A stretch of DNA of 64,000 nt, taken from the NCBI GenBank assembly GCA_032054765.1, contig DAMBSC010000003.1, positions 186,001 through 250,000 on the forward strand, written 5' to 3'. The translations under genes and the position numbers were made by a program. Below the pieces are notes generated by a model. It was given only the letters and a program-made list of their open reading frames with translations, was not told the DNA's origin and did not search any database. Positions 9,310 to 17,104 of this stretch are shown piece by piece; the stretch's first letter is position 1, and each line of letters opens with the position of its first letter. Origin of the DNA: DFXE01 sp032054765. GTDB taxonomy: Bacteria > Bacteroidota > Bacteroidia > Bacteroidales > Tannerellaceae.

Positions 9310-10947
9310 ATGATAAATTTACGAACAACCGGTATAATTCTTCTGATTTCAACTTTCTTCTTGGGAGGGTGTATTGAAAACGATCTGCCTTATCCGGTTA
9401 TTAAGGCAGTTATTGAAGATATTGAAACAGAAGGTTTATTCTCCTCAACCATTAATAAAGAAACGATGGAAGTTTCTATATTGGTTGATGATACTATTGA
9501 TTTACGAGATCTCTTAGTTACAAAACTTCAACTTACATCCGGAACGCTTATCTTGCCCGATACAGCAGCCTGTCTTGACTATATAAATTTCCCTGACTCA
9601 GGTTTTCTTTCCCTTCAAGATCTGCCTTCGACAGCCAATACACGAATAAATTTCACGAAAGATGTAACATTTACTTTACGTATATATCAGGATTATATAT
9701 GGAAGATATCTGTTGCACATAACATCGAGCGTAAATTCGAAATAAAAGATTCTTCGGGTAAAAAGATTAGAGTAGGCTCTCCGATTGTTGATGAACATAA
9801 CAAGAAAATTCTTATTTATGTCAATAAAGATGCTGATCTCTCTGACCTACGAATAGATGCGATGCAGATAGGTAGTTCGATTGCTACAACTAAACCACTT
9901 CCACAAAGTATTACTGACTTTCGTGAGCCTAAAATATTTGAAGTTTCTGCATTTGGTAAAACTGAGCAATGGGAAGTCACTATTACCCACTCCACCGGAT
10001 CAGGATTAACAGTTTCTTCCTGGGCAAAACGGGCATACATAATGGGAGATGCTAACGAGAATACCCTTATTGACATTCAATACCGGAAAAAAGGTGAAGA
10101 ATACTGGGATAAAGTATACAGTGATGAAATAACTTTCCAGGATGGAAGCTTTACCACAATTATCCGCCATCTGGTGCCCTCTTCTATTTATGAATATGAA
10201 GCAACGATAGGATCACAGAAGTTTAGTTTGTCTGAATTTAAAACAGACACCGTACAACAATTACCTAATTCAGGCTTTGAAGACTGGCATAAACCAGATA
10301 AAGTATGGCTTATCTATAAAGAAAATGAAAATATGTTCTGGGATTCAGGGAACTGGGGATCAGCAACACTTAATAAAAATGTTACCAATTACGACGAATC
10401 TACCTATCATGAGGGAAAACGCTCGGCTAAGTTAACGTCTGAATATCTCGTCATCAGATTTGCTGCTGGAAATATCTTTACCGGTGAATATCTGGAAACA
10501 GACGGAACCAATGGTATTCTTGATTTCGGAAGGCCCTTCACATCACGTCCTACTTCTGTGAAAGGTTGGTTTAAATACACAACTTCCCCCATCACAAGAG
10601 TTGAATCCGGTGATCCAATAGAAGAAGCCCAGAAAGGTATGGACGATAAAGCACATATATATGTAGCTGTGGGTGATTGGGATTCACCGGTACGTATTAG
10701 AACTAAAAAGTCCGAACGTAAATTATTCGATCCAAATGATAGCCATATTATAGCTTATCAGGAATTAACTGTAGATAAAACAGTGAGTAGCTGGACTCAA
10801 TTTAAACTAGACTTAGATTACCGGTCACTGACAAGAACACCAAAATACATAGTATTCGTTGCAACAGCCAGTAAATACGGCGACTATTTTACAGGTGGCG
10901 AAGGCAGCACTCTCTGGCTGGATGATATAGAATTAGTATACGAGTAA
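9310..10947 (+). CDS. PCMD lipoprotein with N-terminal Ig-like repeats
   Basis: 545-aa lipoprotein: lipobox LGGC with Cys21 followed by IENDLPYP. Two related beta-sandwich repeats (about 30-135 and 140-225) each end in a W-containing strand (DYIWKISVAHN, TEQWEVTITHS), as seen in DUF5018-like N-terminal modules of this family. A short FnIII-like stretch follows, then a PCMD domain (about 310-545) with FEDWHKPDKVW, MFWDSGNWG, FAAGNIFTGEY and YGDYFTGGEGSTLWLDDIEL. Last gene of the operon; it faces the minus-strand gene downstream with 30 bp between them. It lacks DUF4493. Confidence 0.8.
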   Translation: MINLRTTGIILLISTFFLGGCIENDLPYPVIKAVIEDIETEGLFSSTINKETMEVSILVDDTIDLRDLLVTKLQLTSGTLILPDTAACLDYINFPDSGFLSLQDLPSTANTRINFTKDVTFTLRIYQDYIWKISVAHNIERKFEIKDSSGKKIRVGSPIVDEHNKKILIYVNKDADLSDLRIDAMQIGSSIATTKPLPQSITDFREPKIFEVSAFGKTEQWEVTITHSTGSGLTVSSWAKRAYIMGDANENTLIDIQYRKKGEEYWDKVYSDEITFQDGSFTTIIRHLVPSSIYEYEATIGSQKFSLSEFKTDTVQQLPNSGFEDWHKPDKVWLIYKENENMFWDSGNWGSATLNKNVTNYDESTYHEGKRSAKLTSEYLVIRFAAGNIFTGEYLETDGTNGILDFGRPFTSRPTSVKGWFKYTTSPITRVESGDPIEEAQKGMDDKAHIYVAVGDWDSPVRIRTKKSERKLFDPNDSHIIAYQELTVDKTVSSWTQFKLDLDYRSLTRTPKYIVFVATASKYGDYFTGGEGSTLWLDDIELVYE

Positions 10948-10977
10948 TTAAAAAGAGACATAGGATTAAAAGGCATT

Positions 10978-11940
10978 TCACGAAAAGATGGACAATATTG
11001 TTTGTAATTCTTTTTTAAGGACGGGAAGCATTTGTCTCATCTTTTCTTTATTCGACAATGATTTATCAGCTTGATTGTATAAAGAAAATTCAGGATGGTA
11101 AGATATAGGTACTGATAGTTTATTATCACAAAGTATATCAGTATATTTCTTGAAATCAACTACGCCTGTAGTCAAAGGTACAGAAGTCACTGTCCAGCCA
11201 CTATTTGATTTTTCATAAATAAAATCTTTTATACATAATGTACCAATATATGGAGCAATAGCTTTCAGTGCCGATACCCAGGAAGTAAAACCTTCAGCGG
11301 CAGCATGTCGAACATCGTATTGGCAAGCTACATATTTGGGGTTTAAATCTTTTATCACTTCCCAAAGGTCCCAGATGGCGCTTCCAAACATTCCACCTAC
11401 ATGGTTCTGATAATTCCCCTGAATACCGTATTTCTCATTTAATTCGCTTAGATCGAGCATTTTGCTTTTGAAAACATCCAGATTTTGCTGTATACTCAAT
11501 GCATTATCATATTGAAAATACCCCATACGATAATGTTTGATGCCCAATTCAGAAGCTGTTTTTAGTATCCTTTCAGTATAAAGATCTTTTACATCCGTAA
11601 TACCGGTAGCAATCATAGGAATAGTGAGTTTTTCTTTATCTGCATTGCTTACAGCTTTTAAAAGATCTTTTTCGACCCGATCGGGAGATACAAAACCACC
11701 TTTGCGGACTGTTAGATCTACCCCCACAAACCCTACTTCAGAAAACAATTTAAACATATCATAACCCAGGAAATCAAAGACTCGTGTGAAAACACAAATC
11801 ATAGGTCTTTCCGGTGATATAGCAGAAAGTGATTGGGCAAATACAAATGATGAAGGTATTACACCTGCCATAATCATACCAGTAATATTTCGCATACAAT
11901 CCTTAAGAAATAAACGACGGGGTAGTCTGTATTCTTTCAT
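10978..11940 (-). CDS. Exported sugar phosphate isomerase/epimerase-like TIM barrel
   Basis: 320-aa protein of the xylose-isomerase-like TIM-barrel superfamily. An N-terminal segment RRLFLKDC followed by a hydrophobic stretch ending in FAQS (about residue 36) resembles a Tat-like or Sec signal, so the mature protein is probably periplasmic. Barrel signatures include FVGVDLTVRKGG, a strand-4 NYQNH motif and the late acidic/His residues IKDFIYEK and SYHPEFS that bind metal in this fold. Such secreted members are common in Bacteroidota beside sugar-use genes, but no partner is obvious here. Substrate unknown. Confidence 0.75.
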   Translation of the reverse strand: MKEYRLPRRLFLKDCMRNITGMIMAGVIPSSFVFAQSLSAISPERPMICVFTRVFDFLGYDMFKLFSEVGFVGVDLTVRKGGFVSPDRVEKDLLKAVSNADKEKLTIPMIATGITDVKDLYTERILKTASELGIKHYRMGYFQYDNALSIQQNLDVFKSKMLDLSELNEKYGIQGNYQNHVGGMFGSAIWDLWEVIKDLNPKYVACQYDVRHAAAEGFTSWVSALKAIAPYIGTLCIKDFIYEKSNSGWTVTSVPLTTGVVDFKKYTDILCDNKLSVPISYHPEFSLYNQADKSLSNKEKMRQMLPVLKKELQTILSIFS

Positions 11941-12082
11941 ATTTCGTTCTTTTGCTATGAAAATAGTTCACTAAAATAAGATTTTTTTTCAGATATACCA
12001 TAAGTATAATATTATGAGTAATTATATCTCGGTTCTTTTACCCGACATTTATTAAGTTTTGGCCTAAAAATATTAATAGAAA

Positions 12083-12099
12083 TGTGATGAAATATCACA
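12083..12099. promoter_or_regulatory. Crp/Fnr-like palindrome upstream of the histidine kinase
   Basis: TGTGATGAAATATCACA is a perfect 6-bp inverted repeat with a 5-bp centre, ending 8 bp before the -7 box of the downstream gene. It resembles Crp/Fnr half-sites, but the TGTGA to TCACA spacing is 7 rather than the usual 6, so the regulator is uncertain. The position would suit an activator or a repressor that blocks the promoter. Confidence 0.45.
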
Positions 12100-12106
12100 C
12101 AAGCAT

Positions 12107-12114
12107 TATCTTTG
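12107..12114 (+). promoter_or_regulatory. Bacteroidota -7 box
   Basis: TATCTTTG exactly matches TAnnTTTG and lies 43 bp before the histidine kinase start. Confidence 0.6.
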
Positions 12115-12156
12115 CATATAGTAACGCTATATAAGAGAATTATTTAATTAATAGTT

Positions 12157-14454
12157 ATGTATATATCCTCACAAAACCATGGTAAATATATTTTTACCTT
12201 TATATTTCTAATTTTAATTTCACTTCACTTAAAAAGTGAAGAATTAAGTATAACTACAGCCTCTGACTATATTCTTATTTTAAATCCTGATGCTGAATCA
12301 TGTGCCTGGGGATATATGTGTATACCCTATGTATCGCAGGAATTAGCTGACCGATATCCAGATATTGAAATATATACGGAATATATGTATTCTCTTGGTC
12401 TGGAATCAGAAGAATCTATAAAAGATTTCAAAAACAGATTATTTACAAAGTATACTTCTCCTCCTAAATATTTGTTGTTATTTGAAGCGGATATCTATGG
12501 TTATTTACACGAGGATATCGAAAAACATTGGGGGGCTGAAGTCCCTATCCTATTGCTTGCACGGGAAGAATATATTGGCCCTGGAAAATATTATCTGAAT
12601 AGGGAACTAATACCGAAAGAGGAACAAATTCCATTAGATTCACTTGCAAGAACGAAACCTAACCTAACAGTAATTCTGAATCTTTTTGATATACCTGGAA
12701 CATTAAAAATCATGAAAGATATGCATCCAACTATGGATAAATTACTGTTTATTTCTGACGACCGGTATATAAGTGCCAGGTTACGCCACGATGTATTGAC
12801 TTATGTAAATAAATATTATCCTGAGTGGGAATATGATGACTTAGTTCCTGAAAAATTAACTACGGATGAACTGATTAATACTTTTCTTGCAGCACCACAG
12901 GAAAGTGGTATACTATATTTCACCTGGTATAATAATGAAATTACCGGTAATCAAGACCTTATTTTGCAAACAAATGCTTATCGCATTTTTAGTTTATATG
13001 TAAATACACCTATCATAACCATAAATGATGTAGGATTAAAAGAAAGTGGAATGCTAGGAGGAAGTTATACACGTTTCCCCCAAGTGATGGAGACTTTCAT
13101 GGACGCTTTTGATAATATGGCAGATGGAAAAATAACGAATCAGGTTATATATCCCCCTAAGCCAATACCGACATTCAATTATCTGGCTATGCTAAAACAT
13201 AATATTTCTTTATCAGAAATACCTCCTAATACTTTTCTCTATAACCGTCCATTAACATTTCTGGAAAGAAATAAATCTCTTATCATATGGTTGGCTATTA
13301 TTCTTGTTCTAAGTTTTATGGCCACACGTATACTTTTACTAGTACAAAAAAGAAGAATGCGCGATAAGGAAATTCAATTATTAGCTAAATATGCTAACTT
13401 ATTTAATAATATGCCTATAGGCTATCAACAACAGAAACTTATTTTTAATGAGAAAGGAGAACCTGTCGATTATATTTACGTAGAAGTAAACCCCTGTTTC
13501 AGCGAGAATCTTTTTGCTCGTGAAAGAATTATAGGTAAGAGAGCAAGTGAAGCCTCACCTGATGTTGTTCGTAATACGATAGATGCTTACCATAAGTTGT
13601 TAGAATCAAAAGACAATAAAATATCCATCTCATATAAGAATGAAGAATCAGGACATTATTACAGTGTTATCCTTTCCTTTGCTACTGAACCGGATTGCCT
13701 AGACCTTTTCTTTGTCGATATAACTGAGTTATATCAAACACAGCAGGAACTTGTTCGTGCTAAGGAGAAAGCAGAAGAATCAAATAAATTAAAATCAGCA
13801 TTCCTGGCTAATATGAGCCATGAGATACGTACACCTTTAAATGCAATTATAGGTTTTTCCAATATTCTAATTACTACAGAGAACCAGGAAGAAAGGGATA
13901 GGTATATGTCTATTATAGAAAACAACAACAATCTGTTGCTTCAACTTATAAACGATATCCTTGACTTATCAAGAATTGAAGCCGGGGTTATGGATTTTCG
14001 CTACTCGAACGTACATCTAAATGAGATATTAAACGAACTTAAAGAATCTACACAGACCAGAGCGAAAGAGGGTGTTGAGGTCATCTTCGAAGATAGTATT
14101 TCCAATTGCTACATAAACACAGAAAAAAACAGACTTACTCAGGTATTGATAAACTTATTAAATAATGCAGCAAAGTTCACATCAGAAGGAACCATCAGAT
14201 TCGGATATAGATTGAATAACAATAATGAATTATATTTCTATGTACAAGATACCGGAATCGGTATATCATCGGATCAGTTAGAGAATATTTTCGGAAGATT
14301 CGTAAAGTTAGATTCCTTTGTACAAGGAACAGGATTGGGCTTATCGCTTTGTCAGACAATTGTTCAGAACATGGGAGGGGAAATCGGAGTACAATCTGAG
14401 ATAGGAAAAGGAGCTATGTTCTGGTTTACCATCCCTTATAAATCAGCATCATAA
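12157..14454 (+). CDS. Sensor histidine kinase with periplasmic binding-protein-like domain
   Basis: 765-aa membrane sensor kinase. A signal/anchor segment (about 9-25) precedes a ~330-residue periplasmic domain that resembles the ABC sugar/substrate-binding-like sensors (two-lobed pattern with FLISDD- and NDVG-type strands). One transmembrane helix at about 373-395, a PAS-like domain at about 400-525, then HisKA with the phospho-acceptor His555 in NMSHEIRTPLNAI, and HATPase_c with N-box NLLNNAAKFT, G1 DTGIGI and G2 GTGLGL. There is no receiver domain and no response regulator next door, so its partner lies elsewhere. Divergent from the isomerase-like gene. Confidence 0.88.
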   Translation: MYISSQNHGKYIFTFIFLILISLHLKSEELSITTASDYILILNPDAESCAWGYMCIPYVSQELADRYPDIEIYTEYMYSLGLESEESIKDFKNRLFTKYTSPPKYLLLFEADIYGYLHEDIEKHWGAEVPILLLAREEYIGPGKYYLNRELIPKEEQIPLDSLARTKPNLTVILNLFDIPGTLKIMKDMHPTMDKLLFISDDRYISARLRHDVLTYVNKYYPEWEYDDLVPEKLTTDELINTFLAAPQESGILYFTWYNNEITGNQDLILQTNAYRIFSLYVNTPIITINDVGLKESGMLGGSYTRFPQVMETFMDAFDNMADGKITNQVIYPPKPIPTFNYLAMLKHNISLSEIPPNTFLYNRPLTFLERNKSLIIWLAIILVLSFMATRILLLVQKRRMRDKEIQLLAKYANLFNNMPIGYQQQKLIFNEKGEPVDYIYVEVNPCFSENLFARERIIGKRASEASPDVVRNTIDAYHKLLESKDNKISISYKNEESGHYYSVILSFATEPDCLDLFFVDITELYQTQQELVRAKEKAEESNKLKSAFLANMSHEIRTPLNAIIGFSNILITTENQEERDRYMSIIENNNNLLLQLINDILDLSRIEAGVMDFRYSNVHLNEILNELKESTQTRAKEGVEVIFEDSISNCYINTEKNRLTQVLINLLNNAAKFTSEGTIRFGYRLNNNNELYFYVQDTGIGISSDQLENIFGRFVKLDSFVQGTGLGLSLCQTIVQNMGGEIGVQSEIGKGAMFWFTIPYKSAS

Positions 14455-14460
14455 AAAAGA

Positions 14461-14489
14461 AAAACGTTGAAAATTACTTTCAACGTTTT
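14461..14489. terminator. Bidirectional hairpin terminator
   Basis: Perfect 12-bp stem AAAACGTTGAAA / TTTCAACGTTTT with a 5-nt loop, A-rich on the left and T-rich on the right, lying between the stop of the histidine kinase and the 3' end of the convergent tRNA gene. It can serve both strands. Confidence 0.8.
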
Positions 14490-14492
14490 GCG

Positions 14493-14566
14493 TGACCGCG
14501 ACAGGATTCAAACCTGTAACCGGCTGATCCGTAGTCAGCTACTCTATTCAGTTGAGCTACGCGGCC
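14493..14566 (-). tRNA. tRNA-Arg (ACG)
   Basis: 74-nt cloverleaf on the minus strand. Acceptor stem GGCCGCG pairs with CGCGGTC (one G-U pair), discriminator A; anticodon stem-loop CTGACTACGGATCAG places ACG (14530-14532 on plus as CGT) in the loop; T-arm CAGGTTTGAATCCTG. The 3' CCA is not encoded. It reads Arg CGN codons after A34 deamination. Confidence 0.95.
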
Positions 14567-14641
14567 AATTGCATTTGTTTGCGTGTGCAAAGGTAGTATA
14601 TTCTTTTAAAGTTGCAATAGTTTAGAGGGATTTTTTGCCAA

Positions 14642-16960
14642 TTAATCCAACATCTTGCGATTAAAGATCAGGTAACCAATATTTAATCCGAAATTAAAGT
14701 TTTTACTGGGATAACTATACCCATTCCCATACACACTAATCGATGCGAAGGGTAACTGAACTACAAATGCTATTTCTCCCATAAAATCAAAAGAACGCAT
14801 AAACTTCCCATAATAGGGTACATCCACATAATCAGTAGCCTCAGTTTGCTGAGATTGCTTCTTTATCTCATAGAACGGAGCAAAGCAAAACAGATCTGCT
14901 CTGAAATGAAGCATTCTGCTTAGTTTAAATACAGGGGATATCCCTCCGGCAACATATTGATTAGCACGAAATGCTTCGTTAAATACAATCTCGCTATGTG
15001 GTGTTGGTGTAAATGCAGGAGCTTGTAATACGGAAGCGGTATAATTGTTCATCAGATTCTTACTTGAAAGAACAAGTTCAGACAAAAAACCCATGTTAAA
15101 ACGACTACTCATGACATGATAATGTTGCCAATAGCCTTTTACCTGAAGCCAAGTGTGATTTTGAGGTATAAAATTCTTTTTCATTGAAACAGGAGAAGGC
15201 GTGTACTTTTCCTTTCCTGTAATAATAGACGCAGTAAGATATTGTTTTCTACCACTTGTTGCGTATTGCTTAAAATCCAATGAATTTCGTTCTATGCTCA
15301 AAAAACCTCTGAGCATATTGTACCAGCTATGATCAAACTTCGCACTTGGAAAAGGAATATTTGAAGTTTGGAAATAATAATCATTCAATTGACCATAAGA
15401 TGCTCCTACCTCTGCTTTCGCTTTATTTAAGAAAGGAAATCCAAACTTCAAGGTTAAGAACAATTCTTTTTGTTTAATAATGGAAGGTACAATATCCTCA
15501 TAAAAAAGAGATTGGCTTTCTGAATATTTTTTGTGTGAATAAGCACCTTGTATGTTAATATAGGTAGGAATACGCGTTTGTAAATACACTTTACTATTGA
15601 ACAAAACCCCATCAAAAGAATTACCCATCTGAAAGTCTGCATTAAAATCAGTTGAAAAAGTAGATATGTTTTGATATCCTAATCCAAGATACAATTGATT
15701 AGCCTGATGAGACGATACATTTCCACCAAAACCAATCGTTATTTCATCCTTTATTGATACATCCAAATACAGATCAAACTTTTTTTCTTTTCTGTTATAA
15801 ACTGCATGAGGTACTATTTCTTTAATCTTAGAATAAGTAAGCATCTTAAAGTATGCTTGTTTAAATTCCTCCATTGAAAAATCACCATTGATATCACGAT
15901 GTAATTGCGATTCTATATAATTTTTTTGTGCTTCATTTACACCCGTAATGTAAATATTCTGAAAGATCAACGGAGGAAGGCTTTCCCTATAGTTTTTTCT
16001 CCTTTCGTAGACTTCTTCAGGAGTTACTTCTCTTGGAACGCGCGCTTTGATAGAATCCATTAATTCCATCGTTTTATTATAACCAATATCCATCAGTTCT
16101 TTTGCTCTGGGGAAATCCAGTAATGAAACATTCGGAAAGCTGAATTTCAACATCATACCTTCATCTTCAGGAACATCATAATCCGTTTTTTGCATAATCA
16201 TCGTTTCCAATTGGTTATAAACGTTCTCAGACGGTTTATTCTGTGTACCAGAAACAGCACAACCAAAAATGAAATCAGGATTGAAAGCCTCTTTCATCGG
16301 TGTAACCGGAAAATTATCATATATTCCTCCATCAAACAGAGGTACGCTATCTTTCCAGATAGGTTTAAAGACAAATGGAAACGACATAGATGCCCTTACT
16401 GCATCACCTAAATCGCCATTTTTAAAGACAATTGGCTTTTTATTATAAATGTCAGATCCGACACATCGAAAAGGGACAAAAAGATTATCGAAGTTCCAAC
16501 CTGCTTTAGCAGTAGCCTGGGCAAATAATCCCATAAAAGCCTGGTTCATCTGAATAGGATCAATAAGACTGGCTGGTAAAAAACTGGTTTTGATTTTCAT
16601 TGAATCACCTATTTCTATTGAGAAATGAGCAATTTCAGGTGTTGGTTGCGGTTTCTTGAAATAATAAATATAATCATCTTCTACAGTTCCAGTCTGCCAA
16701 TACCCGAATTCGTCCGACAAAAACAATTCAAGCATTTCATCAGGAGTATATCCCATAGCATACAGGCTACCGACAATAGCACCTATTGAAGTTCCGGTAA
16801 CATAATCAATAGGAATATTATTTTCCTCCAATGCTTTAATAACTCCTATATGAGTAGCTCCCTTTGCTCCTCCTCCGCTTAGCACTAACCCTACTCTTTG
16901 TGCTGGAACAAATTGCGTTATAAGCAAAAGTAATATAACAAAAAAGGTGAATCTTTTCAT
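14642..16960 (-). CDS. Patatin-like phospholipase with POTRA and outer-membrane barrel (PlpD/type Vd type)
   Basis: 772 aa. Signal peptide (cut after VPA, about 20), then a patatin domain with oxyanion motif LSGGGAKG (28-34), nucleophile Ser58 in GTSIG and catalytic Asp210 in DGG. A POTRA-like region with ITGVNEAQKNYIESQL follows at about 335-415, then a C-terminal beta-barrel (about 425-772) related to the BamA/TamA surface-antigen family. This layout is that of FplA/PlpD type Vd autotransporters and of many Bacteroidota surface patatins. Predicted activity is phospholipase A-like acyl hydrolysis at or outside the outer membrane. Divergent from the receptor gene downstream. Confidence 0.88.
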   Translation of the reverse strand: MKRFTFFVILLLLITQFVPAQRVGLVLSGGGAKGATHIGVIKALEENNIPIDYVTGTSIGAIVGSLYAMGYTPDEMLELFLSDEFGYWQTGTVEDDYIYYFKKPQPTPEIAHFSIEIGDSMKIKTSFLPASLIDPIQMNQAFMGLFAQATAKAGWNFDNLFVPFRCVGSDIYNKKPIVFKNGDLGDAVRASMSFPFVFKPIWKDSVPLFDGGIYDNFPVTPMKEAFNPDFIFGCAVSGTQNKPSENVYNQLETMIMQKTDYDVPEDEGMMLKFSFPNVSLLDFPRAKELMDIGYNKTMELMDSIKARVPREVTPEEVYERRKNYRESLPPLIFQNIYITGVNEAQKNYIESQLHRDINGDFSMEEFKQAYFKMLTYSKIKEIVPHAVYNRKEKKFDLYLDVSIKDEITIGFGGNVSSHQANQLYLGLGYQNISTFSTDFNADFQMGNSFDGVLFNSKVYLQTRIPTYINIQGAYSHKKYSESQSLFYEDIVPSIIKQKELFLTLKFGFPFLNKAKAEVGASYGQLNDYYFQTSNIPFPSAKFDHSWYNMLRGFLSIERNSLDFKQYATSGRKQYLTASIITGKEKYTPSPVSMKKNFIPQNHTWLQVKGYWQHYHVMSSRFNMGFLSELVLSSKNLMNNYTASVLQAPAFTPTPHSEIVFNEAFRANQYVAGGISPVFKLSRMLHFRADLFCFAPFYEIKKQSQQTEATDYVDVPYYGKFMRSFDFMGEIAFVVQLPFASISVYGNGYSYPSKNFNFGLNIGYLIFNRKMLD

Positions 16961-17078
16961 TTAAAATAACTGTTTCACGAAACCAAATGTATAGCATATT
17001 TTTTGAAATACCTATAAGAGAACAGTTTCTTTTCACAAATGTTTAATATTATAATGAATGTACTTCTTCCATAAATTA

Positions 17079-17086
17079 TATCTTTG
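17079..17086 (+). promoter_or_regulatory. Bacteroidota -7 box
   Basis: TATCTTTG, 18 bp before the receptor gene start at 17105, a near-ideal -7 box with a short leader. Confidence 0.55.
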
Positions 17087-17104
17087 TACCGCTTTATCTA
17101 ATCC

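Noticed and set aside
14493..14566. tRNA-Arg as an integration site for a mobile island
   Set aside because: No direct repeat of the tRNA 3' end and no integrase gene nearby.
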